Assembly: GCA_004017275.1 (NCBI GenBank)
Contig: SAKE01000004.1
Coordinates: 229,967 to 293,966, forward strand
Source: Mesorhizobium sp.
GTDB lineage: Bacteria; Pseudomonadota; Alphaproteobacteria; Rhizobiales; Rhizobiaceae
Direction: 5' to 3'
Length of the DNA: 64,000 bases
Under the pieces are notes generated by a model, which was given only the letters and a program-made list of their open reading frames with translations, had not been told where the DNA came from and searched no databases. Below, one piece after another: positions 10,293 through 19,022 of this stretch. A program made the position numbers and the translations under genes. Each line of letters begins with the position of its first letter. Within the stretch, counting starts at the first letter, position 1.

Positions 10293-10976
10293 TTACTTCG
10301 CCGCCAATTCCTTGGCCTGCTCGCGCCAGTCCTTGATCTGGTCGGCGCTGAAGGGCATGTGTTCGTCGATCTTGGCGACATCCTTGTCGGTCAGCTTGGC
10401 GAGCTGGGCGAAGGTGATGATGCCCTGCTCGGCGAGATCCTTGGCTGCGACCGGGCCGATGCCCTTGATCACGGTCAGATCGTCCGGCTCGCCCTTCGGC
10501 GCCTTGAACAGCGGTGCTGCCGCGGTCTCGGCTGCCTTTGTCTCAGCTGCCTTGGCCTTGGGCTCCTTCTTCGGCGCGGCTTCCGCCTTCGCCTCGGTCG
10601 CTGCCTCTGCCTTGGCTTCCTTCTTCGGCGCCTTGACCGCTGCCGTCTTCGTCGGCTTGGCGCCACCCAGCAGGATCTCGGAGATCCGCACGGTGGTCAA
10701 AAGCTGGCGATGGCCGATCTTGCGGCGCGAATTCTGCCGGCGGCGCTTCTTGAAGGCGATGACGGTGCGGTTCTTGCCCTGCTCGACGACTTCGGCGGTG
10801 ACCACCGCGCCGTCGACGAACGGCGCGCCGAACGTCACATTCTCGCCTTCGCCATGCGCCAGCACGTGGCCGATCTCGACCATATCGCCGACATTGGCTT
10901 CGACTTTTTCGATCTTCAGGAGATCGTTGGCGGCAACGCGATACTGCTTGCCACCCGTTTTAATGACTGCGAACAT
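10293..10976 (-). CDS. rplU: 50S ribosomal protein L21 with C-terminal extension
   Basis: 227 residues from the ATG at 10976, which gives the universal L21 start [15 protein letters not shown]; the frame is open further upstream without family sequence. Residues 1-103 are a complete L21 ([16 protein letters not shown] rRNA-contact region included). After this comes about 60 residues of Lys/Ala/Glu-rich low-complexity sequence, then a 60-residue helix-hairpin-helix-like domain with [18 protein letters not shown] and [16 protein letters not shown]21 is usually about 100 residues; long C-terminal tails of this kind are known in Mesorhizobium and relatives. Added function unknown. Confidence 0.95.
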   Translation of the reverse strand: MFAVIKTGGKQYRVAANDLLKIEKVEANVGDMVEIGHVLAHGEGENVTFGAPFVDGAVVTAEVVEQGKNRTVIAFKKRRRQNSRRKIGHRQLLTTVRISEILLGGAKPTKTAAVKAPKKEAKAEAATEAKAEAAPKKEPKAKAAETKAAETAAAPLFKAPKGEPDDLTVIKGIGPVAAKDLAEQGIITFAQLAKLTDKDVAKIDEHMPFSADQIKDWREQAKELAAK

Positions 10977-11384
10977 TTTTTGCCTTTCGCTGTTCGGTCG
11001 GCCTTGATGAGCCGCCTGTGGCGGTTCAGCCGTCTTTTTGTCAGTCTGCGGGTTCAAAAAACAAGCGGCGCGGAAGAACCCTCCACGCCGATTGCGCGCT
11101 GTCCCTAACCGAAGGTTGAGTGCGAGTCAAGGCAAACAGCCGGCGCCGAAACCGTTATTGGCGGGCAAGCAGCGGCCGTGTCAACGTGACCGCATCATGT
11201 TGCCGCATTTAGTGGAGGCAAGGATGCGAGACTGGTCGGCAATTTGCCCGCGTCTCGCGGCACCGGACCTGCCGTGAATCCGCCGCTTGTCAGCCAAGCC
11301 AAATAACTGGCGGATTTGGCCTTGTAACCTGCCCGTTCAGCCGTTATCTAGTGCGCCGCGCCGGCAACGGCCGACCATGACCGC
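10977..11384. other. Intergenic region between rplU and tRNA-Ser
   Basis: About 400 bp with no convincing gene. It must hold the rplU-rpmA promoter on the minus strand and the tRNA-Ser promoter on the plus strand, which point away from each other. Short open frames here lack ribosome binding sites and family sequence. I could not pick out a definite promoter or ribosomal-protein leader structure. Confidence 0.5.
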
Positions 11385-11474
11385 GGAGAGGTGGCAGAGT
11401 GGTCGAATGCACCGCACTCGAAATGCGGCATGGGTGCAAGCCCATCGGGGGTTCGAATCCCTCCCTCTCCGCCA
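11385..11474 (+). tRNA. tRNA-Ser (anticodon CGA)
   Basis: A full cloverleaf reads from GGAGAGG to CCTCTCC-G with encoded CCA at 11472-11474. The acceptor stem is seven perfect pairs. The anticodon stem CCGCA/TGCGG closes the loop CTCGAAA with anticodon CGA, decoding UCG. A long variable arm (TGGGTGCAAGCCCA) marks a class II serine tRNA, and GGTTCGAATCC is the T arm. An integrase gene begins 114 bp downstream, so the 3' end is the probable attachment site of the element that fills the rest of the window. Confidence 0.97.
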
Positions 11475-11588
11475 TTTAGCTTCCATAATAATCGTTTCCT
11501 TTCAAAAGCTTCCTTGTTGCGCTTGACCAGCGCGAAGCGAAACTTATCTTAGACTGTGTAACAAACTGTGTAACATTAGAGAAAGATA

Positions 11589-12911
11589 ATGCGACGTTCC
11601 GCAGCGCCAAAGCCGCATAAACGTGAAGGCATCTGGTATCTCGTCCGCAGGGTGCCGAAGGAATTCGCGGCGTTTGATCGCCGCTGCCTAGTACGCATTT
11701 CCACGGGCGTCGCCGTGGCTGACGATCCCCGCGGTGTACGGGCGCGAGATGCAGTGCAAAGCCTCGGCGCGGGGCTGGAGGCGTATTGGCGTAGACTGCG
11801 GGAAGGCCAATCCGCCGAGGCGGGGCTGCGTTTCGAAGCCGCGAGGAAGCGCGCGCGGTCATTTGGATTGGCCTATCGCTCTAACGAGGAACTAGCAGCG
11901 GGGCCGCTCGACGAACTCATGGCCCGTATCAAGCTGCTCCTCGACAAAAAATCGATCGAGGACGCGCAGGACGTCTCGGCCGTCATGGGTGGGGAGAAGC
12001 GGCCAGCGGTCCGCCTGAGCGGTCTTATCAAGGAATTCGAGACGATCGAGCAACAGAACTTGCTGACCATGTCGCCTAACCAAATCAAGAAATGGCGTAA
12101 CCCCAAAAAGCGCGCAGTTGCCAATCTGGTTGGAGTCATTGGCGACAAGGAGATCGCAAGCCTCACTCGGGACGACGCAATCGCGTTCCGCGAGTGGTGG
12201 CAAAAGCGGATCGTTGAGGATGGACTTGATATCGGTACGGCCAACAAGGACATCGGCCATGTTTCGAAAATGCTGCGCGTCGTCGATCTGACTCACCAGC
12301 TCAAGCTGGAGCCGGTTTTTCGAAACCTGCGTCTTTCCGGCGCCGTCCCCGGGCAACGCGCTGCGTTCACAGCGGAGTTCATTCAGGAGAAGATACTCGC
12401 TGAAGGCGCGCTCGACGGACTCAATGACGAAGCCCGCCATCTAATCTATGTGATTGCCGATACCGGACTCAGGCTTTCTGAAGCGGCAAACCTCACCACC
12501 GAAACAATCCACCTCGATCAAGAAATCCCGCATGTGCGGGTGCGCCCCAATGGCCGTCGCTTGAAGACCGGTCATTCAGCCCGTGACATTCCCTTGGTTG
12601 GCGGCGCACTTGCAGCCATCAAGCTCCATCCGGACGGCTTTCCTCGTTATCGCGACAAGGCCGCGTCACTTTCAGCGCTCGTCAACAAGGTGCTCGCCAG
12701 CAAGGAACTTCTGCCGACTTCCGAGCATAGTCTTTATAGCCTGCGACACACTTTCGAGGACCGGCTGACGGCAGTTGAGGCGCCGGAGAAGGTAATTGCT
12801 TCTCTGATGGGCCACAAATGGATCCGGCCCAAATACGGCGCGGGACCTTCGTTAGCGCAAAAGCGCGAGTGGCTTCAAAAAATCGCTTTTACCCCGCCCG
12901 GGCGAATGTGA
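11589..12911 (+). CDS. int: Tyrosine recombinase/integrase of the island
   Basis: 440 residues. The N-terminal 60 residues (REGIWYLVRRVPKEF) match the short domain often found at the front of alphaproteobacterial phage-type integrases. A core-binding region follows at about 130-250. The catalytic domain has Arg in TGLRLSEAANL, the HSLYSLRHT box (His-x-x-Arg), His in LMGHKWIRP and the nucleophile Tyr in PKYGAG. All catalytic residues appear present, so the enzyme should be active. Its position just inside a tRNA-Ser 3' end, reading away from the tRNA, is the usual layout of an integrative element. A 10-bp direct repeat (CTGTGTAACA at 11554 and 11566) precedes the start. Confidence 0.93.
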   Translation: MRRSAAPKPHKREGIWYLVRRVPKEFAAFDRRCLVRISTGVAVADDPRGVRARDAVQSLGAGLEAYWRRLREGQSAEAGLRFEAARKRARSFGLAYRSNEELAAGPLDELMARIKLLLDKKSIEDAQDVSAVMGGEKRPAVRLSGLIKEFETIEQQNLLTMSPNQIKKWRNPKKRAVANLVGVIGDKEIASLTRDDAIAFREWWQKRIVEDGLDIGTANKDIGHVSKMLRVVDLTHQLKLEPVFRNLRLSGAVPGQRAAFTAEFIQEKILAEGALDGLNDEARHLIYVIADTGLRLSEAANLTTETIHLDQEIPHVRVRPNGRRLKTGHSARDIPLVGGALAAIKLHPDGFPRYRDKAASLSALVNKVLASKELLPTSEHSLYSLRHTFEDRLTAVEAPEKVIASLMGHKWIRPKYGAGPSLAQKREWLQKIAFTPPGRM

Positions 12912-13224
12912 TTGCGGCGCCATCCAGGCCTTGAGAACCAACCTCACGGCTCCAGCTGTCCGAGCCATTTAGGTTGAGCGTGGCCAGCACGCGCTGCGCT
13001 CGCTCGCGATTTCCGAGCTTCCGCCGCATTTGTTCGACCTCGTATTCCAGCCTTTCGAAGGTCGGTATATAGGCATCTCCATGCCGGATGACCAAGTAGG
13101 CGGCAACAGCTAGACAGCATTCTAGCTCCGTGGCCGATGGATCGGAAAAAGGGGCGACGCCATACCAAGACGAGCAACGCCTCTCGAGGGCTTCCGAACT
13201 AGGCAAACGGCCAGCATGTGGCAT
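12889..13224 (-). CDS. Conserved small hypothetical protein (CLAVAAYL motif)
   Basis: 111 residues from the ATG at 13224; a TTG at 13233 is also possible. The central part reads ELECCLAVAAYLVIRHGDAY followed by IPTFERLEYEVEQMRRK, which looks like a folded helical protein. A clearly related short segment (QLEHCLAVATYLLLAKH) is encoded at 29779-29871 next to the conjugation genes, so the family recurs in this element. The 3' end overlaps the integrase 3' end by 23 bp in convergent orientation. Function unknown. Confidence 0.5.
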   Translation of the reverse strand: MPHAGRLPSSEALERRCSSWYGVAPFSDPSATELECCLAVAAYLVIRHGDAYIPTFERLEYEVEQMRRKLGNRERAQRVLATLNLNGSDSWSREVGSQGLDGAAITFARAG

Positions 13225-13235
13225 GGGATACAAAC

Positions 13236-13523
13236 CTATGCCTGATCGACGAACCTAAAGTGCTCACGAAGCTTGACCGGTACGCGGGCCATCGGAGGGT
13301 TCTGCCTAAAACCGCCAAAAATTTTGAAACACCCATTCATCCGGCTCGAATTCAAAGGGATCGGCGATTTTTGGGTTATGGCTTGCAAGCATAGTTCAGC
13401 CCAGACAAGAACGCCTGATATCTTGTCGTTCACTGTCACCCTGCCAAATATGGTGCCGGTGACAACGGCAGTTTGGCGAGCAGAAGAATTCCCGAGACTG
13501 AGACGTTCTACGGCTTGGCCCAT
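13236..13523 (-). CDS. Hypothetical protein
   Basis: 95 residues. The start at 13523 has a strong GGAGG ribosome binding site about ten bases upstream, and the stop is only a few bases before the next gene (12889-13224) on the same strand, which suggests a two-gene operon. The sequence begins MGQAVERLSLGNSSARQTAV and shows no domain, signal or membrane segment that I recognise. An overlapping plus-strand frame of similar length has no ribosome binding site and was not chosen. Confidence 0.4.
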   Translation of the reverse strand: MGQAVERLSLGNSSARQTAVVTGTIFGRVTVNDKISGVLVWAELCLQAITQKSPIPLNSSRMNGCFKIFGGFRQNPPMARVPVKLREHFRFVDQA

Positions 13524-13575
13524 GTTCGCGCTCCTCCTCGATTGGAGACAGGATGGGCCATATGGAAGCGAATAA

Positions 13576-14365
13576 AAGGAGGTTGGTGACGAGTCTCGGT
13601 AGTGGAGTAGAAACGGGTGGAAAAGCTTGCGCTATTCGCCGTCGGCGCCGCTAAGCGCATTTGAGAGAAGGGGCAACGATCGCCAAGAGATGACGTCCGA
13701 TCGCAAGCCGGCTAGAAATGCGACAGTGACGCGCCTTTTTTGGCACGACCTTAGCACCCGATCGGGCCTCAGCTGGTCGTCGTTGCGCAGCCGATCGGGT
13801 GCGATTTTTATAAAGCTCTCTTGGCTTTAGCTTTGAGAGCCCGTCATCGAGACAAATGCAAGGGAACGGTCCCGCCCCCTGGGGACATTCGACATGCCGT
13901 GGCAGCTTCCTATGGTGAGCCAGCGCATTCCGATACACGTTTTCCGCGCTCTACCGTTGCTCCAGCACCTGTGCTGAGGCTGAGCGCTTGATCAGGACCC
14001 GACCGCTGCTGTTGCGGGATGGTGACTGGGTTGAGGTCGCGAAAACCTTGACCGCGGGTACGTTGTTCATCCAGATGAGCGCTGAGCCGAGAAGCAGCCA
14101 AGAACGCTTCCCGTAATCGAATCCTACGGGAACCGCGAAACCAGCGTCCAAGGGACGCAATTCTCCGACGTCGTTCACTCAAGCTCATCTCGCAACTTGA
14201 ACGCTTGTATGAAGCCGCTGCATGTGCGCCGGTGGACCGGATTGCTGCTATCCAAACCACGTGCTCAGTTTCGCCCCCGTAATAACTCTACCGTCCGAAA
14301 CGGCTTTCGCGCGTCAGGTCCACCCCACATGAAAGTTCCGCGAGCAGCACGGACGGAGAGGCCGG
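13576..14365. other. Gene-poor stretch
   Basis: About 790 bp with only short overlapping open frames on both strands, none with family sequence and a ribosome binding site together. It contains one strong hairpin (13754-13802). The minus-strand frame at 13951-14178 ends RVLIKRSASAQVLEQR and could be the tail of a lost gene, but I cannot name it. It probably represents degraded island DNA. Confidence 0.4.
13754..13810 (+). terminator. Terminator-like hairpin
   Basis: A perfect 12-bp inverted repeat GCACCCGATCGG (13754-13765) and CCGATCGGGTGC (13791-13802) with a 25-nt loop is followed on the plus strand by GATTTTTATAA. No recognisable gene lies upstream on the plus strand, so it may belong to a lost gene or be an operator-like palindrome. 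Confidence 0.45.
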
Positions 14366-16188
14366 TCACAACTCCTTCGCGTGCTCTTTTACTACCGAAT
14401 CAAGTGCCAAATGGAGAGGCACTGCCTTAGAGAACAGGAAGCCCTGCGCGGTTCTGCAGCCAAGCTTGTACAGAGTTTGCCGATCTGCCTCTGTTTCAAC
14501 GCCCTCGGCCATGACCTCGATCCCGAGCGTCCTACCAAGGTCAATCACCGCTTTGACAAGCAGCCGATTCTCCCGGGACTTGGCTAAGCCGCGAATGAAG
14601 CCCTGATCTATTTTCACTTTCCTGATCCGACTGTCCTTGAGCGATGCCAACGTCGAAAAACCGGTGCCGAAGTCCTCGAGCGCGATAGAAATGCCAGCAT
14701 GTGAAAGCTGGCCGAGCTTTTCATCCACTCTGTCCGGATCCACTGGGGCTTCTTCGGTAATCTCGATGTCGAACATCGTTGCAGGGAGGTCTTTTGCCGC
14801 CAGACCATTAAGAATCATCTCGTCAATATCGCCAGCTTCCAACTCGCGCGGTGAAACATTCATCGCCACACGAACATCACGACGGTCAGCTTTGACCAAG
14901 CCCTCGATAAGAGCGCAACAGTCGGCGAATACCGTTTGAGTTAGCAGCTGAAGCATTCCAGTTTCGCGTGCCGCTGTCATGATCTCGGGCGGAGAAATGG
15001 GACCGTGAAGCGGGTGAGACCATCTTAGCAAGGCTTCAAAACCGACGACGCTTCAGTTTCGAGTCTTACGATTGGCTGAAACCAAGCGACCAAGCTTCTC
15101 ATCGTTATCGCCGAATGAAGATCGCGTTCGATTGACTGGCGGCGTTGCAGTTCCCGGGCTAGCTCGGCACCGAACAGACAAAATTCATTCCTGCCGCGGC
15201 GCTTAGCTGTGTAAAGGGCGATGTCGGCCCGCAACAACATTTCCGTCAGTCCGGGGTTTTCAGCCAAGTAGATTCCTATAGACGCTCCAATGCGGACGGA
15301 TGCGATCCCAGGATAGGGGCGAGCAAGCTTGGCTATGAGATTGGACGCGAGATTGGTGGGAGAAGGAGAATTCTTTCGCGAAGAAAAAACCAGCACGAAT
15401 TCATCCCCACCGATGCGGGCGAGCGTTGAGCCCTCCGGTGCTTCTTCCTCTATTCGGCGGGCGATCCTGGCAAGCAGCTCGTCACCCGTTCTGTGACCGT
15501 AGGTACCGTTGACAGATTTGAACCCGTCCAGATCAATCAGCATGGCCACAAAGGGTCCATCGGTGTTCTCAAACTGATCGATTGCATGTTCGAGGCCCCG
15601 CCTGTTGAGGAGCGCGGTAAGATGGTCCTCCCTGGAATTGCGCTCCATTTCCGCGGCAAGCCGCTCGGCTTGATGTCTCAGGCGGCTCGCGTCACGGAAG
15701 CGCGCTTGTCCAACGAACGAGGATCGAACCAGGCCGCCCTCGAAAAGCAGGACGGCAAAAGCCAGAATGTAGTTTTCCGGGGCTCCCTTCGTCAGCAAAC
15801 ATGCGGCGGCAATGAGGAGTGGCGGTGTGATGAAGCATATCGCTGCCGCAGCATATGAGCTGCCGTACGTGACCGCGCCAGCTGAAATGCCCGCCAGAAT
15901 TATTAGATGCAGCGATGCTTGAGACGTCGTGTATCCAGCCGTTAGGATGGCAAGGAATGACCAGGTGAATCCCGCCAGAAGAGCAAGCCTGCCAAACCAG
16001 CGAAGCCGCAGCCAAACCCGTGTCAGATCATCCTGGACTCCGGGTTCCTTCAGCTGATGACGGGCGAGTGCAAGGCGGGCGGCATTTATCGCATTAACGA
16101 CCGAAAACCAGGCCGCGCCAGCAAGACCGTTCCCGGAAAGGGCCTGCACGGTCAAAATCAGCCCGGACAGCACAATGCTTATCGGCAT
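14366..16188 (-). pseudogene. GGDEF-EAL cyclic-di-GMP protein, frameshifted
   Basis: Two frames together make one protein. The first (16188 to 15025) has about five hydrophobic segments, then a GGDEF domain with DHLTALLNRRGLE, LIDLDGFKSVN and an intact RIGGDEFVLVF. It breaks at SSVLKPC-stop, exactly where VGFEALLRW of the EAL domain is expected. The EAL domain continues in the next frame to 14366 with MNVSPREL, EDFGTGFSTL, KIDQGFIRG and MAEGVET. A one-base shift between about 15037 and 15055 explains the break. The EAL active site has Glu-Asp in place of the usual Asp-Asp before FGTG. Readable frame also extends upstream of 16188 without an obvious start. A complete protein would make or break cyclic-di-GMP at the membrane; as read, it yields a cyclase half without its phosphodiesterase half. 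Confidence 0.8.
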
Positions 16189-16442
16189 TGAGACGAAAAG
16201 GCCTGCCCTCAGATCAGCGAGCTGGTCCTGAAGGATTCTCGCCTCCAGCGGATCTTCTTTTCCAAGGCTGGACGGGTCAGCTTGCTTACTCCTGCTTGTC
16301 CGCAGCCTATGCAGCCCCCCTGAAGGACGGGTTAATTCTTCAATCGGAGATCAGCGTCGGGGAGCAGGATTACTCCGGTGCATCATGCACTCTCTCCCAT
16401 CGCTCGCCCAGCACGCGCAAAAATGCGACTGCTGGTGCAGTA

Positions 16443-17621
16443 TCACCGCTGGAGCTCCGCCGATATCCCATGCCGGACAAGGGGAACATGTTGGGCAAAG
16501 CGAAGCCCCAGATGCCTTGCAAGCCGTGCCGCCAGGTGGTCTCTGGAGTAGAGTCCAATCAATATGTTCGTTGCATGGTAGAGCGGCGCCGCCGACAGGC
16601 GCAGCCGCCTTTCGTATATATGCAGCATGTCGGGGTCGCCAACATTGCGGCCGTCGCGGCACGCAGTCATGATTCCACGGGCGAGTTGCTTCTGGCTGCT
16701 GAGACCGATGTTGAATCCGTGAGCGGTCACCGGGTGCATGCCGATGGCAGCGTCGCCGATGAGTGCGGCGCTCGGCGCCCGGAATTTGTGCGCCCAGGTC
16801 GTGACCAGCGGATAGGTGTGGCGCTTGCTTGCCAAGGTCATTTTTCCAAGGCGCCCTCGACACCGTTTCGTCAACTCCGACAGGAACAAATCATCATCGA
16901 AGGCAAGCAGTCTATAGGCCTCGTTTGAGCGCAATGTGAGCAGCAGCGACGACATGCCCTCCGCGAGGGGCAACATCGCTATCGTCTGATGGTGATCGAA
17001 CCATTCGATGGCGATCTGGTGGTGGGCGCGCTCGTGCCTCACTCGGCAAATCAGCATCGAGTGGCCAAGCCGGTTGATATCGGCGCCGATGCCTAGCAGA
17101 TCACGCGTGGCGGACAAACGCGAATCCGCGGCAACAACCAGCCGAGCAGTTAAACGCGCGCCATTAGAGAGCGTTACGACTGCTCCTTCTTGGCTGTTTG
17201 TTGCATCGACGACCGAGTGGCCGCACAACAGCCGGGCGCGATCCTGCAAGCGGACGATTTTGAACAGCGCCTCGCGGATCCGGCAATTTGGAACCAAAAC
17301 CCCCAGCGGTTCTCCAGAGTTGCTGGGAGGATCGAAACGAAGAGCGAATGCGCTCGAGCCGTTGAGCACGCGCGCGCCTTGAAGTGCTGATTTGTCCGAA
17401 GCCGGGATGACATCCCAGGCGCCGAGCTCGCGAAGGGTTCTGATCGAAGCGTTGGTCAGCGCGATTTCGCGACCATCGAAAGCCGGATTCGCCAGACTAT
17501 CGAATGTGTTCTGTTCAACAACTGCCACCTTGAGTTCGCTTTGGGCAAGCGACGCAGCGAACGAAAGGCCGACCGGGCCGGCTCCAACGACAACGATGTC
17601 AAAATTATCGTCAGAGCCCAT
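16443..17621 (-). CDS. UbiH/Coq6-family FAD-dependent hydroxylase
   Basis: 392 residues from the ATG at 17621. An N-terminal Rossmann motif reads DIVVVGAGPVGLSFAASLA. The DG-type motif appears as LVVAADSRLSATRDLLGI, and the second FAD motif is ALIGDAAIGMHPVTAHGFNI. This is the layout of ubiquinone-ring hydroxylases (UbiH, UbiF, UbiM) and related flavoprotein monooxygenases. UbiM-type enzymes occur in alphaproteobacteria, so a quinone-ring hydroxylation role is likely but not proven. It lies near the cbb3 oxidase cluster, which depends on ubiquinone-linked electron flow, but no operon link is visible. Confidence 0.75.
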   Translation of the reverse strand: MGSDDNFDIVVVGAGPVGLSFAASLAQSELKVAVVEQNTFDSLANPAFDGREIALTNASIRTLRELGAWDVIPASDKSALQGARVLNGSSAFALRFDPPSNSGEPLGVLVPNCRIREALFKIVRLQDRARLLCGHSVVDATNSQEGAVVTLSNGARLTARLVVAADSRLSATRDLLGIGADINRLGHSMLICRVRHERAHHQIAIEWFDHHQTIAMLPLAEGMSSLLLTLRSNEAYRLLAFDDDLFLSELTKRCRGRLGKMTLASKRHTYPLVTTWAHKFRAPSAALIGDAAIGMHPVTAHGFNIGLSSQKQLARGIMTACRDGRNVGDPDMLHIYERRLRLSAAPLYHATNILIGLYSRDHLAARLARHLGLRFAQHVPLVRHGISAELQR

Positions 17622-17904
17622 CAGCGTGCCGCCATCCGGTCGCCTATCCTCGTGTAACGGTGGAACTGAGCCGAGTGACATGAGCTCCGTGGCCGCCGCA
17701 TTGCCTAAAGGCGCTGGGCCGGGAGATTCGCATCGATCGGCAACGAAGCACTCAAAGCGCTCAGAGGTGGATGCGGCTAACCGATCCCGCCCTTTGGCCG
17801 CGCAGCCGCGCAGATCGCCGCCAGCAAGCGAGACACTCGCGACGCTGGTCAGCCACGGCCGCGCCGCATCGATCGCCACATTCCACCTGGAACCCTTGCG
17901 CATA

Positions 17905-18291
17905 CTACTCACGCTCCACGACGTCGAAGCGGGCTCTCTTGCGAGGGTATCGAACGTAGCGCTCTCTCTCGTCATCCCAGCCAAGGTAGCGGAAACTTTT
18001 ATCCACGACCGCGCATATCTCATCAAGAACCTGCTGCATGGCTTCGATGTCGATGTCCTTGCAATTCAGTCGCCGATAGAGCAAAGCCCACGCGGCGACA
18101 TAGTCGTCGAAATAGCGCGCGTCACTCGAACCAATGATCAACTTCGGACGGTTGATCGATCTCGAAAACGCACGTCCCAACCCCGATGATGCTCCGCAGC
18201 ACGTTGACATCACGAGGATCTTCGGCGCTGGATGCGAGCCCTGGAACATTTCTACGAAGTCAGCCCAAAGAAGGCCACTTTCGACGCACAC
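17905..18291 (-). CDS. Hypothetical protein fragment
   Basis: 128 residues from a GTG at 18291 with an in-frame stop just upstream. It contains LWADFVEMFQG and PKILVMSTCCGASSG, then KLIIGSSDARYFDDYVAAW, reminiscent of the C-terminal half of caspase/CHAT-like bacterial proteins where a Cys follows a strand such as KVIHFGSC. The N-terminal half that would carry the matching His is missing, so this is probably a truncated remnant. The match is from memory and weak. Confidence 0.35.
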   Translation of the reverse strand: MCVESGLLWADFVEMFQGSHPAPKILVMSTCCGASSGLGRAFSRSINRPKLIIGSSDARYFDDYVAAWALLYRRLNCKDIDIEAMQQVLDEICAVVDKSFRYLGWDDERERYVRYPRKRARFDVVERE

Positions 18292-18861
18292 AACCCATCA
18301 AAGGCGAAAGCTGTTGATCGGCCCCCGTGTCCGCGCAGCCACGCGGATGGTCAGCCAGCAAGCGAGATACACACGACGCCGGTCAGCTAATGGCTGCGCC
18401 GTAAGCACAAGGCATGGCCGACCACACGACAGAAAACCCAGAACCGTGAAGGTGCTGATAATGACGACCAATCTTTCCGTAAGTCATGCATTTCTCCGTC
18501 GAAGACTGGTCAATAGAACACACCGATGAGTATGACCCTGATCTGGATCAGCCAGACATGACCAATCGGCACTGGCGGTTCACGGTCAGGTGATCGACCG
18601 TGACGTTCCACTTTGGAACCCGTGCGCACATGGCCAAGCTCTCGTCCGGCCACGCGAGGTACTCTCGTGGCATCAGCCGCCTCATACTGGGTGCAATGGG
18701 AGGCAGTCCTTCGCACGACAGAGGCTTTTCACAAATGTAGTGTGCAGCTTAGGTCAAGATGGTCATGGAGCATGGAGCATGGAGCATGGACAGCTTGTTC
18801 CCGACCGAGCCGGCTCGACTGACGAGCGCGATCCGCGCATCTTATGCACAGCGGATTGAAA
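18292..18861. other. Gene-poor stretch with short tandem repeat
   Basis: About 570 bp with no supported gene. Near its right end, at 18764-18790, CATGGAG is repeated three times in tandem with a fourth copy ending in C. Nothing else of note was recognised. Confidence 0.45.
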
Positions 18862-19017
18862 TCAGCGTTCCGGTTTGTCGTCCCGATCAATTAGTATCCG
18901 CTCGGCGGCTCCGTCGAGATCTTCGTATTGACCGCTTCGCAATGCCCAGACGAAGCCGGACACACCCAGTGCACCCAGAAAAAGGGCCACTGGTATGAGA
19001 TAGAGCAACGTCGTCAC
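18862..19017 (-). CDS. fixS: cbb3-type oxidase assembly protein CcoS/FixS
   Basis: 51 residues from a GTG at 19017, five bases after the fixI stop. It is a single membrane segment (LLYLIPVALFLGALGVSGFV) followed by WALRSGQYEDLDGAAERIL, the hallmark of CcoS: a short membrane anchor then W-x6-G/Q-[FY]-[ED]D-[LM]. CcoS is needed to place heme and copper cofactors into the cbb3 oxidase. It closes the fixGHIS operon. Confidence 0.9.
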   Translation of the reverse strand: MTTLLYLIPVALFLGALGVSGFVWALRSGQYEDLDGAAERILIDRDDKPER

Positions 19018-19022
19018 GAGGA

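Noticed and set aside
11554..11575. Direct repeat CTGTGTAACA upstream of the integrase as an att core
   Set aside because: It is outside the tRNA gene and both copies are on the same side; the tRNA 3' end is the better candidate. It may be a regulator binding site.
13740..13757. Sigma-54-like sequence TGGCACGACCTTAGCA
   Set aside because: The -12 element is TAGC rather than TTGC, there are no NifA sites upstream and no gene downstream.
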